Source: Pseudophaeobacter sp. EL27 (GTDB taxonomy: Bacteria; Pseudomonadota; Alphaproteobacteria; Rhodobacterales; Rhodobacteraceae). From it: a stretch of 64,000 nt of DNA. The DNA lies in NCBI RefSeq assembly GCF_900313025.1, contig NZ_OMPQ01000009.1, positions 674,789 through 738,788 on the forward strand. Reading direction: 5' to 3'. Shown here one piece after another: positions 18,262 through 27,535 of the stretch. The notes under the pieces are model-generated. The model worked only from the letters and a program-made list of their open reading frames with translations, did not search any database and was not told the DNA's origin. The translations under genes and the position numbers were made by a program. The stretch's first letter is position 1, and each line of letters begins with the position of its first letter.

Positions 18262-19500
18262 TCAGGCTACCTTGTCCAATTCAAAGGCATCATGCAGTGC
18301 TTGGACTGCAAGTTCCATGTATTTTCGATCCACAAGGACGGAAATTTTAATCTCTGAGGTTGTAATGACCTTGATGTTAATCCCCTCATCCGAGAGCACC
18401 TTGAACATCTTGGCCGCCACACCCGACTGTGAGCGCATGCCAATGCCCACAACAGAGACCTTGGCAACATCCTTGTCGGCCACCAGTTCAGCGTAGTTCA
18501 GCTCGCCTTCTTCCTTGATACCCAGCAGTGCCTTTTCAGCACGGGCCACCTGATCGGTGGGGCAAGAGAAGGTCATATCCGTGCGGCCATCTTCGGAGAT
18601 GTTTTGCACGATCATATCGACGTTCACCCCACCATCGGACAGGGCGTTAAAGATGATCGCCGCGATGCCTGGACGGTCAGCAACCGACATCAGGGTCATC
18701 TTGGCTTCGTCGCGGGAATAGGCCACACCGGCCACTACATTGGATTCCATGATTTCCTCCTCGTCGCAGACCAGTGTTCCGGCCTCGTCGGATTGTTCTT
18801 CAAAGCTAGAGAGAACGCGCAGTTTCACCTTGTAGCGCATGGCCAGCTCAACCGAGCGGGTCTGCAGCACTTTGGCCCCGAGTGAGGCCAGCTCCAGCAT
18901 TTCTTCAAACGCGATCTTGTCGAGCTTGCGTGCCTTATCGCAGATGCGCGGATCTGTGGTGTAGACCCCATCCACATCTGTATAGATATCGCAGCGTTCC
19001 GCCTCAAAGGCCGCGGCAAAGGCCACCGCAGTGGTGTCAGAGCCGCCACGACCCAATGTGGTGATGCGGCCCTCGGGGCTGATGCCCTGAAACCCGGCAA
19101 CCACGGCCACGCGCATGCCCTCAGCAAACTTGGCATTGATGTTTTCCGGCGGGATCTCTTCGATCCGGGCCTGGCTATGGGCGCTGGTGGTTTTCAGCGG
19201 CACTTGCCAGCCCTGCCAGCTGCGCGCGGGCACATCCATTTCCTGCAGCGTCAGCGCCATCAGCCCGGCAGTGACGTTTTCGCCAGAGGAGACCACCGCG
19301 TCATATTCACGGGCGTCAAACATCGGCGAGGTCTCATTGACCCAGCCAACCATTTCATTGGTCTTACCGGACATGGCAGAGACGATGACGATGACGTCAT
19401 AACCCTTGGCCACTTCGACACCAACGCGCTTGGCGGCGCGGCGGATCCGGTCGAGGTTGGCGACAGAGGTGCCGCCAAATTTCATTACTAGAACGGGCAT
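18262..19500 (-). CDS. lysC: aspartate kinase
   Basis: Phosphorylates aspartate in the first step to lysine, threonine and methionine. The 412-residue chain begins VLVMKFGGTSVANLDRI, contains the substrate stretch GRGGSDTTAVAFAAAF and YTDVDGVYTTDPRI, and ends with two ACT domains (about 265-412), the feedback-regulatory part. Length matches single-function LysC. It precedes ptsP on the same strand. Confidence 0.96.
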   Translation of the reverse strand: MPVLVMKFGGTSVANLDRIRRAAKRVGVEVAKGYDVIVIVSAMSGKTNEMVGWVNETSPMFDAREYDAVVSSGENVTAGLMALTLQEMDVPARSWQGWQVPLKTTSAHSQARIEEIPPENINAKFAEGMRVAVVAGFQGISPEGRITTLGRGGSDTTAVAFAAAFEAERCDIYTDVDGVYTTDPRICDKARKLDKIAFEEMLELASLGAKVLQTRSVELAMRYKVKLRVLSSFEEQSDEAGTLVCDEEEIMESNVVAGVAYSRDEAKMTLMSVADRPGIAAIIFNALSDGGVNVDMIVQNISEDGRTDMTFSCPTDQVARAEKALLGIKEEGELNYAELVADKDVAKVSVVGIGMRSQSGVAAKMFKVLSDEGINIKVITTSEIKISVLVDRKYMELAVQALHDAFELDKVA

Positions 19501-19651
19501 GGGCTAAAGTCTCCGTGCGCTCGCTGTTTCCGATCACTGCCTCATAGGCGGTCAGGGTTTCAAGGGCAAGGCTGCGTATTGTAGCGATACACGCCCCCAC
19601 CCCGGACCAGACGATCTGCCGCAGTCGCTCGGCCACATACAATGCCTGAGC

Positions 19652-21100
19652 TCAGGCGCGCCAGAACCGGACGGTGAGAATGGCATAGACCGCCATTAGC
19701 TCCAGCCGCCCAATCAGCATAGCACTGCTCAGGATCCACTTGGCCGTATCGTTCAGTGAGGCAAAGTTCCCTGCCGGCCCGATGGTCTCTCCCAGTCCAG
19801 GGCCCACATTGGCCACTGCTGTGGCAGCGCCAGAAATCGCGGTGATGAAATCCAACCCCGTCAGCGCCAGTGCCCAGGCAACAATGCCCATGGTCACAAT
19901 GAAGAACATGAAAAAGGAAATCACCGAGCTCAGCACGTCCTGCCCCACAGGGCGGCCCTCAAACCGGGGCACAAAGATCCCATGTGGCGAGCGGATTCGC
20001 TGGATCTGCACCCGGATCGAGGCAAAAAGCAGCTGATAGCGAAAGACCTTGATCGAACAGGCCGTTGAGCCCGCACAGCCGCCGATCATCCCGATGAAGA
20101 AGAACACCATCACCAGAAAACTGCCCCATTGCATATAATCGGTGCTGGCGTAGCCCGTGCCGGACATGATCGAGGTGATATTGAACAGCGACTGGCGCAG
20201 GACCTGTTCGGGTGGATGGGGCAGCACAAACAAAAGCACACCGGCCGTCACCAGCACCAACAGCCCCAGCGTCCCCAGAAAGGCCCGGATCTGGCTGTCA
20301 CGAAACATTGCCTGTGTCTGGCCGTTGACCAATTGCACATAGCGCACAAATGGCAGTGCCGCGAGGATCATGAAAATGGAGGCGGCATATTCCGCCTGGC
20401 CGCTGAAGGCCCCAAAGGAGGCGTCGTAGTTGGAGAACCCGCCGGTGGCGATAGTGGTCATCGCATGGACCAGCGCATCAAAACCGCCAATCCCCAGCAT
20501 CAGATATACCAGCATGCACATCAGGGTCAGCCCAACATAGATGAGCGAGATCTGCTTGGCGATGGCCTGAGCGCGGGGCAGGATTTTCCCAAAGGTATCA
20601 AAGCTTTCGGATTTGAAGATCTGCATACCACCGACCCGCAATTCGGGCAGGAACACCATGGCGACAACAATGATCCCGATGCCCCCCAGCCATTGCAGGA
20701 TACCACGCCACAAGAGCAACCCCTTGGGCAGATCATCCAATCCCGAAATTACCGTTGACCCGGTGGTGGTCAGCCCCGACATGGCCTCAAAAAACGCATC
20801 CGTAAAGCTGAGCTCAGTCACCCCCAGCATCAAAGGCAGGGCCCCAAAGATCGGCAGCGCCACCCAGACAAAGGTGGTCAGCAAGAAGGTCTGCTGGATG
20901 GTCAGCCCCTGGTGGTCTCCGCTACCGCAGCTCAGCGCCAACAGTGCCCCGGCGAGCATGGTGATGACGGCGCTTTCCAGAAACACAGGCCATTCGCCTC
21001 GCCCCTCGATGAGGTCAGCAAGGAAGGGAAACACCATCATGGCGCCCAGAATCACAACCAGCAGGCCGATCACATATCCAACGGGTCGAAAATCCAACAT
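19652..21100 (-). CDS. trkH: TrkH-family potassium transporter subunit
   Basis: Integral membrane K+ translocator of 482 residues with about ten hydrophobic segments. Pore-loop segments such as AMSGLTTTGSTV and TIATGGFSN, and the later IGGCAGSTACSIKVFRYQ, fit the four M1-P-M2 repeats of the TrkH/KtrB group. It would work with a cytoplasmic TrkA, not seen in the window. It stands alone between lysC and folE2. Confidence 0.93.
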   Translation of the reverse strand: MLDFRPVGYVIGLLVVILGAMMVFPFLADLIEGRGEWPVFLESAVITMLAGALLALSCGSGDHQGLTIQQTFLLTTFVWVALPIFGALPLMLGVTELSFTDAFFEAMSGLTTTGSTVISGLDDLPKGLLLWRGILQWLGGIGIIVVAMVFLPELRVGGMQIFKSESFDTFGKILPRAQAIAKQISLIYVGLTLMCMLVYLMLGIGGFDALVHAMTTIATGGFSNYDASFGAFSGQAEYAASIFMILAALPFVRYVQLVNGQTQAMFRDSQIRAFLGTLGLLVLVTAGVLLFVLPHPPEQVLRQSLFNITSIMSGTGYASTDYMQWGSFLVMVFFFIGMIGGCAGSTACSIKVFRYQLLFASIRVQIQRIRSPHGIFVPRFEGRPVGQDVLSSVISFFMFFIVTMGIVAWALALTGLDFITAISGAATAVANVGPGLGETIGPAGNFASLNDTAKWILSSAMLIGRLELMAVYAILTVRFWRA

Positions 21101-21209
21101 GGGGGCGAGCGTTGGCCCTCCTTGCAGAAACTGTCAAGCCAAACTCCACCCAGATCCCAATGACGTGCTCAGCCAACAACGGTTTGCTGAACAGGTCGGA
21201 AGCGCGGTT

Positions 21210-22313
21210 TCAGCCTTGGTGGATCAGGGTGGAGAAAAGACGTGGGTCCAAGCTTTTATCAGCAAAAAGTGGCCCCTGGGTCAGGATGCTGATGGCATCA
21301 TGGCTGTGCAGGCTTTCCTGATGGCTGGCGACAATGCGGAAATCCTTGATTCGCGCATCGTTCTGCAGGGCTTCACAGAACAGCCGCGCCGCATCCTCGA
21401 CAAAGATCGGATTGGCAGCGTTCAGCTCGGCAAAGGCCTGTTCATCCTCGCGCTTGACCATCACCTGGGTTTCAGTGGGCACGGCTTTGCGACAATGCTC
21501 GATCAGATCCTCAAACCAGAGGATTTCGCCCTCGGGATCCGCGGAAACCGAAATCCGCGCCACTGAGCGCTGCGAATGGGGTGTCGCCAATTGGCCCCGC
21601 GCCTGGCGCGCATGTTCGCTCAGCTCCAGCGAACAGGGGCAGGTCGACGAATAGACATAGTCCAGATGCATCACCTTGTGGCGAAGACCTTCTGACTGCA
21701 CCAGCTCCAGTGCGATGTCATAATACTGATAGCCAGACAGGCCGGAACGGAGGCTTTCGATCCGCACCGGAAAGGAAAACCGCATCTGGATACGGGCATC
21801 CATACTGCCCAGATCCGTGAGGTAGTCGCTGAGTGCAGCCTCCATCACCTCAAAACTAAAGGTTTTTTCGGCATGTTTGTAAAAGGACCGCATGATCCGG
21901 GACATATTGATGCCCTTCTTGTCGGCCTCCAGGCTCACCGATCCGGTGATGCTGGTCTCTAGGGTCTGATCACCGCCATCGCGGCTGTGAAAGCGGATCG
22001 GCAGGCGAAAGTTGGAGATGCCAACGTGCTGGATCTGCTCTTTGGCACCACGGATCAAGCTGGCGGGTCCGTTTTGCAGGTCGGGTAGCGTGGCGCGATA
22101 GGCCTCATCGGAGACAAAATCCTCAGGGTAGTCACGCGACAACTCTGGGTAATTGCCCACTTCACGTCCCGGCAACAAACGCGCAACAGCTGGATCCAGC
22201 TGTGCCACCTCGGTCGGGGTTGCGGCTTCGGCCCACTGGCGCAGCAGGGCCAAGGCAGCTTCTGCGGCCTGACGGTCGGGCGCGTCAGAGAGATCACGCG
22301 TTGGGATATTCAT
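21210..22313 (-). CDS. folE2: GTP cyclohydrolase FolE2
   Basis: Type IB GTP cyclohydrolase, making dihydroneopterin triphosphate for folate synthesis. The 367-residue protein carries YVYSSTCPCSLELSEHAR with the catalytic metal-binding cysteine, and the characteristic FSFPVRIESLRSGLSGYQ and SHQESLHSHDA segments. The ATG at 22313 starts MNIPTRD; a GTG twelve bases upstream is possible. FolE2 is known in other bacteria to substitute for the zinc enzyme FolE1 under zinc limitation, but I see no clear Zur box here. Confidence 0.95.
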   Translation of the reverse strand: MNIPTRDLSDAPDRQAAEAALALLRQWAEAATPTEVAQLDPAVARLLPGREVGNYPELSRDYPEDFVSDEAYRATLPDLQNGPASLIRGAKEQIQHVGISNFRLPIRFHSRDGGDQTLETSITGSVSLEADKKGINMSRIMRSFYKHAEKTFSFEVMEAALSDYLTDLGSMDARIQMRFSFPVRIESLRSGLSGYQYYDIALELVQSEGLRHKVMHLDYVYSSTCPCSLELSEHARQARGQLATPHSQRSVARISVSADPEGEILWFEDLIEHCRKAVPTETQVMVKREDEQAFAELNAANPIFVEDAARLFCEALQNDARIKDFRIVASHQESLHSHDAISILTQGPLFADKSLDPRLFSTLIHQG

Positions 22314-22475
22314 GGCAAAATGCACTCCGATGGCGCCGCCCTGCAGGGGTGACGTTCAACTGATGTAGACCTTTACGGCGCAAAACTCAAAACAGATCCG
22401 CCAAATACGGCAGGTTTCGGCCCGGATCGGACGAAAGCATTCAATCCGGGGGCCTGCCCAAAGGTTCGGATCAGG

Positions 22476-23666
22476 CTAGCCTTGGGCCACTGCCAGCGCC
22501 TGGGAGAGATCCGCGATCAGGTCATCAACGTCTTCCAGACCCACCGAGAAACGCACCAGGCCAGGGGTAATACCCAACTCCACCTTCAACTCATCAGCAA
22601 GCCGCTGATGGGTGGTGGTTGCCGGATGGGTGGCAATGGATTTTGCATCACCCAGATTGTTGGAAATCACCGGAATGGTCAGCGCATTGAGGAAGCGGAA
22701 GGCAGCTTCTTTGCCGCCCTTCAGATCCAACGAGAGCACCGTGCCGCCGCGGCCATCCAGCTGGCTCTGCACCAGCGCATTTTGCGCATGATCCGCCAGT
22801 CCGGGGTAGATCGTGCGCTCGAGTGCCGCATGGCCCTGCAGGGCCGTGGCAATCTGCAGCGCGGTATCGGCCTGCGCCTTGACCCGTAGATCAATGGTCT
22901 CCAACCCTTTGAGCAGCGTCCAGGCATTAAAGGGGCTGAGCGAGCCACCGGTGTGCTTCATATAGGGTTCAAGCGTGCCGCGGATATAGTCCATGGTGCC
23001 CAGCACCACGCCGCCCAGTACCCGCCCCTGACCGTCGATATGTTTGGTCGCCGAATAGACCACTACATCAGCGCCTTGCTCGATCGCTTTCGAGAAGACA
23101 GGCGTGGAGAACACATTGTCCACAACCACTGTTGCGCCCACCTCATGCGCGATGGCAGAGACGGCGGTGATGTCGATGACCTCCAAAGTGGGGTTCGACA
23201 TGCTCTCAAAGAACACGGCCTTGGTGTCGGGACGCATCGCCGCGCGCCATTGATCCAGATCGGTGCCATCGACAAATGTCACCTCAACGCCGTATCGCGT
23301 CAGGATGTTTTCCAGAATATAGAGACAGGATCCAAACAGAGCCTTGGCCGAAACCACGTGATCCCCAGCCTTTAGCAGAGATGTCAGCGCGCCGCTGACA
23401 GCCGCCATGCCAGAAGCGGTGGCAAAGGCATCTTCGGCGCCTTCCAACAGGGCAATACGCTCTTCGAACATGGCCACCGTCGGGTTGCCGTAGCGCGCAT
23501 AGATGAACTCATCCGGGCCGGTCTCGATAAACCGCGCCTCTGCCTGCTCAGCACTATCGTAGACAAACCCCTGTGTCAGGAAGATCGCTTCGCTCACCTC
23601 ATTGTACTGACTGCGGCGGGTACCGCCATGCACCAGCTTGGTGCGGTTGTTCCAGCTCTCACTCAT
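22476..23666 (-). CDS. metZ: O-succinylhomoserine sulfhydrylase
   Basis: PLP enzyme of the Cys/Met metabolism family that forms homocysteine from O-succinylhomoserine and sulfide. Key segments are RYGNPTVAMFEERIALLEGA, ATASGMAAVSGAL and VVYSATKHIDGQGRVLGG, the last containing the PLP lysine and the HIDGQGR form typical of MetZ. The length is 396 residues. The start at 23666 is fixed by AGGAGG seven bases upstream. A SAM-II riboswitch and an intrinsic terminator precede it, giving methionine-pathway feedback by S-adenosylmethionine. Confidence 0.94.
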   Translation of the reverse strand: MSESWNNRTKLVHGGTRRSQYNEVSEAIFLTQGFVYDSAEQAEARFIETGPDEFIYARYGNPTVAMFEERIALLEGAEDAFATASGMAAVSGALTSLLKAGDHVVSAKALFGSCLYILENILTRYGVEVTFVDGTDLDQWRAAMRPDTKAVFFESMSNPTLEVIDITAVSAIAHEVGATVVVDNVFSTPVFSKAIEQGADVVVYSATKHIDGQGRVLGGVVLGTMDYIRGTLEPYMKHTGGSLSPFNAWTLLKGLETIDLRVKAQADTALQIATALQGHAALERTIYPGLADHAQNALVQSQLDGRGGTVLSLDLKGGKEAAFRFLNALTIPVISNNLGDAKSIATHPATTTHQRLADELKVELGITPGLVRFSVGLEDVDDLIADLSQALAVAQG

Positions 23667-23692
23667 CTCATGTCCTCCTGCGCCTATCGCGC

Positions 23693-23727
23693 AAAAAAAA
23701 GCCCCCGTTCGGCCAAGCGAAAGGGGG
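23693..23727 (-). terminator. intrinsic terminator between SAM-II riboswitch and metZ
   Basis: On the minus strand CCCCC-T-TTCG pairs with CGAA-C-GGGGG around a six-base loop and is followed after one base by eight T residues. It lies inside the metZ leader, between aptamer and ribosome site, so it is best read as a regulated attenuator rather than a simple gene end. Confidence 0.85.
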
Positions 23728-23742
23728 TCCTTCACATCCTGA

Positions 23743-23797
23743 CCTCTTTAGCGGAATATTTTACGTGGCCCGCAATCCGGTTACAAATCGCCACACT
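23743..23797 (-). ncRNA. SAM-II riboswitch (metA-type aptamer)
   Basis: On the minus strand the stem GTGGC/GCCAC (23794-23790 with 23769-23765) encloses GATTTGTAACCGGATTGCGG, followed by an A-rich stretch and CCGCTAAAGAGG. This reproduces the known SAM-II order: P1 stem, the AUUU-containing loop, then the downstream strand with GCUAAA that forms the pseudoknot. Its place in the metZ leader matches the known distribution of this class in alphaproteobacteria. Exact ends are approximate. Confidence 0.88.
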
Positions 23798-23810
23798 GGT
23801 AGTGGCAAAG

Positions 23811-23839
23811 CCGATACGCCCCTTGCGCCACTCAGTCAA
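23811..23839 (-). promoter_or_regulatory. promoter of the metZ leader
   Basis: On the minus strand TTGACT (23834-23839) and TATCGG (23811-23816) are separated by 17 bases. Transcription would start just before the riboswitch aptamer, so the whole leader is accounted for. Confidence 0.65.
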
Positions 23840-23973
23840 GCGTTTCGCGCGTATTGAGCACCCGATCACTCCCCTGTGATCCGTCCTCCCTCCAGCCAAG
23901 CTTGCTTGCCCAGGGCCTGCATGCTGTTATCGGCCAGAAGCTATGACAGACAAGTTTGTACAAAGGGCGGATC

Positions 23974-24672
23974 ATGCAGGACGCAATCGCGCTATTTTAC
24001 TGGCCGACACCAAACGGCTGGAAAATCTCCATCGCGCTGGAGGAAATGGGCCTGCCCTATGAGGTCAACTTGATTGACATCTCGGCTGGCGATCAGTTTG
24101 CGCGGGAGTTTCTGAAGATCGCCCCCAATAACCGGATGCCCGCCATTACCGACCCGGGTGGCCCCGATGGCGCGCCTGTCTCCCTGTTTGAAAGCGGCGC
24201 GATCCTGCAATATCTGGCACGCAAAACCGGGCGTTTCTACGGCAAGGGAGAGGCCCAGCATCTGGTGGTCGACCAATGGCTGATGTGGCAGATGGGCGGG
24301 CTGGGGCCGATGGCCGGCCAGGCGCATCATTTCCTGAAATATGCGCCTGATCCCATCCCCTACGCCAAGGACCGTTACCGCAGCGAGGTGGCGCGGCTCT
24401 ACGGGGTTTTGGACAGACAGTTGGCAGAAAACGAATTTGTGGCAGGCGACAGTTTTACCATTGCCGATATGGCGATCTGGCCCTGGGCCTCATTGTGGGA
24501 AGGACAGGAGCAATCACTGGAGGATAAACCCCATATGGCGCGCTGGCTTGATCTGCTTTGGACCCGTCCTGGTGTGATCGCCGGGCGCAGCCTGGAGGCG
24601 GTACGGCGCGCAGACCGCTCAGACAGCCGCGCACAACAGGTTATCTTTGGCAAAGGCGCGACGGGGCAATAG
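23974..24672 (+). CDS. glutathione S-transferase family protein
   Basis: A 232-residue cytosolic GST of the Ure2p/YfcG-like group. The N-terminal domain reads IALFYWPTPNGWKISIALEEM with the TPN segment that in YfcG-type proteins contacts glutathione, then APNNRMPAITDPGG and LFESGAILQYLA. The C-terminal domain contains GDSFTIADMAIWPW. Proteins of this type often have disulfide-bond reductase activity with glutathione. The ATG at 23974 is chosen; an upstream TTG would add six residues. Confidence 0.86.
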   Translation: MQDAIALFYWPTPNGWKISIALEEMGLPYEVNLIDISAGDQFAREFLKIAPNNRMPAITDPGGPDGAPVSLFESGAILQYLARKTGRFYGKGEAQHLVVDQWLMWQMGGLGPMAGQAHHFLKYAPDPIPYAKDRYRSEVARLYGVLDRQLAENEFVAGDSFTIADMAIWPWASLWEGQEQSLEDKPHMARWLDLLWTRPGVIAGRSLEAVRRADRSDSRAQQVIFGKGATGQ

Positions 24673-24704
24673 CCCCGCCTGCTTCGGGTTTATACTGAGG
24701 CAGC

Positions 24705-25325
24705 TTAAGCCTCATCCTCGTCAGGCAGCCCATGTTCCTGGAACACCTTGCCCTGGAACATGAAGAAGGCAAACATCGCAACTGGCAGACCAAAAGTTTT
24801 GAAATAAACCCATGTATCGGTGCTCGTCAGACGCCAGATCAGCTCATTCGCCAGGGCAAGACCGAGGAAAAACATGCAGATACGACGGGTCAGGATCATC
24901 CAGCCCTCATGCTCCAGCGGCATCAGCTCTTCCATCACCAATTTGAGATAGCTTTGGCCGCGCAGCAGACCAATTCCCAAAGCACCCCCAAAGAGCAGAT
25001 AGATCAGCGTCGGTTTCATCTTGAAAAACCGCTCATCGTTGAGCCAGACCGATAGCCCGCCCATAAACACCACCAGCACCAGCGTGGCCACCTGCATCTT
25101 TGACAGATGGCCCGTGAGTTTCCACAGCGCCAGAGTGGACAGAATCATCAGCGGGATGAAGGCCGCTGTGATGATGATGAAGCCCTTGTATTCCTGACCT
25201 GCGATCAGAAATACCTCTTCGCGCAGCTTGATGTAGCCGATGAAAAACAGAACAACAGGGCCAAGCTCCAGCACCATTTTTAGGGTTGGATTGATCTTCT
25301 TGGCTGCACTTGTGTCGCGCGTCAT
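24705..25325 (-). CDS. yciB: inner membrane septation protein YciB/IspZ
   Basis: Polytopic inner-membrane protein of 206 residues. It begins with a short polar leader then LKMVLELGPVVLFFIGY, and includes KMKPTLIYLLFGGALGIGLL and WRLTSTDTWVYFKTFGLPVA, all characteristic of the YciB family linked to septation and envelope synthesis. Five or so membrane helices are visible. It follows the DMT transporter and ftsY on the same strand. Confidence 0.92.
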   Translation of the reverse strand: MTRDTSAAKKINPTLKMVLELGPVVLFFIGYIKLREEVFLIAGQEYKGFIIITAAFIPLMILSTLALWKLTGHLSKMQVATLVLVVFMGGLSVWLNDERFFKMKPTLIYLLFGGALGIGLLRGQSYLKLVMEELMPLEHEGWMILTRRICMFFLGLALANELIWRLTSTDTWVYFKTFGLPVAMFAFFMFQGKVFQEHGLPDEDEA

Positions 25326-25383
25326 GGGATCTCCTGTAGGTCAGTTAGGTCAGTGCCTTGATCGGCGCTTTGGATGGTGGCCG

Positions 25384-26286
25384 TCAGCCGCCCATCTCCA
25401 CTATCACGGCGCCCAGCGCGATCAAAGCCATCAAGGCAATGCGGCGGGGGCCTACGGTTTCTTTCAGCACCAGCCAGCCGATGAGGGCGGCAAAGACGGT
25501 GGAGGTCTCGCGCAGCACAGCAGCCTCGCCCACCTTGTCGAGCCGGGTGGCCAGCATTACGGCACCAAAGGAAGCAAAGGCGATCAACCCGCCAAAGAAG
25601 CCTTTGACCGCCAAGGGCACCAGCGCCGGTTTTTCTGCCATGCGGCGCCAGCGCAGATAGGCATAGGGCGGCATCGCCAACCCGTCGATCATGAAGAACC
25701 AGGCCAGGAAGGTAAAAGGATCTGCAGTGGCGCGGATACCGTAGGCATCATAGGTGGTGTAAAGCGCCACAAAAAGCCCGGTGACCAGCGCCAGAAACAT
25801 CGCCACCCCCAGGGTTTCCCGGTGGGTTTCGAGGTAACGGTAGTTATAGGCTGCAAGACCAAAAATCCCCGCAAGCAAGACGCCGACGCCAGCCCATTGC
25901 ACCAGCGAGAAGGTCTCGCCGAACAAATAATAGGAGCCAATCACCGTGAACAGTGGCCCGGTGCCACGCACCACGGGGTAGACCACCGTATAGCTGCCCT
26001 TGGTATAGGCCAGCGCCTGCAACACCTTATAGGCCACGTGAATAACCCAAACGGCAGCAAAGATCGCCCACATATGGGGTTCGGGCCAGGGTACCACAAA
26101 GAGCGCAAAAGGCGCGGCCATCAACCCGTAGGAGGCATCAATGGCGCCACGCGACAGCCACGGATCATGGCGCCCCTTTTGCAGAGCCCCAAAGATCGCG
26201 TGCAGAAAGGCCGCCATCAGGGCCAGGATCAGCGCCGCCTGATGGCCTGCCTCTGTACCTTCCAGGGAAATCAGCCAATCGCTCAT
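25384..26286 (-). CDS. EamA/DMT-superfamily transporter
   Basis: A 300-residue inner-membrane protein with about ten hydrophobic helices arranged as two halves, typical of the drug/metabolite transporter superfamily. Hallmarks are YTVVYPVVRGTGPLFTVIGSYYLFGE in the first half and LVLKETVGPRRIALMALIALGAVIVE at the end. Substrate unknown. It lies between ftsY and yciB. Confidence 0.85.
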   Translation of the reverse strand: MSDWLISLEGTEAGHQAALILALMAAFLHAIFGALQKGRHDPWLSRGAIDASYGLMAAPFALFVVPWPEPHMWAIFAAVWVIHVAYKVLQALAYTKGSYTVVYPVVRGTGPLFTVIGSYYLFGETFSLVQWAGVGVLLAGIFGLAAYNYRYLETHRETLGVAMFLALVTGLFVALYTTYDAYGIRATADPFTFLAWFFMIDGLAMPPYAYLRWRRMAEKPALVPLAVKGFFGGLIAFASFGAVMLATRLDKVGEAAVLRETSTVFAALIGWLVLKETVGPRRIALMALIALGAVIVEMGG

Positions 26287-26323
26287 TGGGGGAACTCAAT
26301 CTGTTGTTGCGAGGGCACGCGTT

Positions 26324-26373
26324 GGGGGGTTTCCACCCCCAAACCCCCGGAGGATATTTTTAGCCAAATGAAG
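26324..26373 (+). repeat. hairpin-plus-tail repeat unit
   Basis: A GGGGG...CCCCC hairpin (26324-26340) is followed by CCCCCGG and the tail GGATATTTTTAGCCAAATG ending at AAG (26373). It fills the gap between the ftsY stop and the DMT transporter start. The tail is identical to that of the two units at 31694-31828 over its 22 bases. Confidence 0.75.
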
Positions 26374-26389
26374 GCAGGAGGTCGGTGTT

Positions 26390-27460
26390 TTAGGATTGGT
26401 CAAGCCCGGTCAGAGCGGCGGCAAATTCTTCGGGATCAAAGGGAGCGAGGTCGTCGATCTGTTCCCCTACGCCAATGGCATGAATTGGCAGAGCAAACTT
26501 ATCTGCCAGTGCCACCAGCACGCCCCCCTTGGCGGTGCCGTCCAATTTGGTCATCACCAGGCCAGAGACATCCGCAAGTTTCTGGAAGGTCTCAACCTGG
26601 CTGAGCGCGTTCTGGCCGGTGGTGGCATCCAGCACCAGCAGAGTATTATGCGGCGCGGTCTCGTCCTTTTTGCGGATGACGCGGATAATCTTGGAGAGTT
26701 CCTCCATCAGGTCGGCCCGGTTTTGCAACCGGCCGGCAGTGTCGATCATCAACAGATCTGCGCCATCTTCCTGAGCACGAGTCATGGCGTCATAGGCCAG
26801 GCTGGCGGGATCTGACCCTTCGGGGGCGGTTAGCACCGGCACCCCAGCACGATCCCCCCAGACCTGGAGCTGCTCAACCGCGGCGGCGCGAAAAGTGTCC
26901 CCAGCGGCAATTACCACGTTTTTTCCAGCGGCTTTGAACTGGCTGGCCAGTTTGCCGATGGTGGTTGTCTTACCGGAGCCATTGACACCGACCACCAGAA
27001 CCACCTGGGGGCGATGCGCATAGATCGGCATAGGCTTGGCGACCTGCTCCATCACCCGGGCAACCTCGGCTGCCAGCAATTCCTTGATCTCGCGGGCAGA
27101 GAGTTTCTTGCCCAAACGTCCCTCGGCCATATTGGCGGTCACCCTCAGAGCGGTGTCCACCCCCATATCGGCGGCAATCAGCAGCTCCTCGAGCTGCTCC
27201 AGCATGTCGTCATCCAGGGTCCGGCGCTGCTCGGCCCCGCTGCCGCGTCCCACGAGACGTCCCAAGATACCTGCAGGCTTTTCGTTCTCGGGCGCTGGAG
27301 TTGGGTCTAGGGGCGGGGAGGCGGGCGCCACATCCGCCGCGGATGTTTCGACAGCTGCGGTCTGTTCGGTGCCGCCCTCATCAACAATTGCCTCCAGCCC
27401 CTCGTCCAGTTTTGACGAGGATTTGAACAAGCGCTCCTTGAGCTTTGAGAAAAACGCCAT
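26390..27460 (-). CDS. ftsY: signal recognition particle receptor FtsY
   Basis: SRP receptor GTPase that delivers ribosome-nascent chains to the translocon at the inner membrane. The 356-residue protein has an acidic, proline-rich N-terminal A region (to about residue 70) and an NG domain with GVNGSGKTTTIGKLA (G1), DTFRAAAVEQL, LMIDTAGRLQNRADLM (G3), TKLDGTAKGGVLVALA (G4) and the final GEQIDDLAPFDPEEF. All are intact. Confidence 0.96.
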   Translation of the reverse strand: MAFFSKLKERLFKSSSKLDEGLEAIVDEGGTEQTAAVETSAADVAPASPPLDPTPAPENEKPAGILGRLVGRGSGAEQRRTLDDDMLEQLEELLIAADMGVDTALRVTANMAEGRLGKKLSAREIKELLAAEVARVMEQVAKPMPIYAHRPQVVLVVGVNGSGKTTTIGKLASQFKAAGKNVVIAAGDTFRAAAVEQLQVWGDRAGVPVLTAPEGSDPASLAYDAMTRAQEDGADLLMIDTAGRLQNRADLMEELSKIIRVIRKKDETAPHNTLLVLDATTGQNALSQVETFQKLADVSGLVMTKLDGTAKGGVLVALADKFALPIHAIGVGEQIDDLAPFDPEEFAAALTGLDQS

Positions 27461-27535
27461 CAGGGCCTCCGCAACAGGGTTTCCCCATCACCTAATGCGG
27501 ATTGCGCCGGGTTGCAAAGCGGATGGGCGTCGCAG

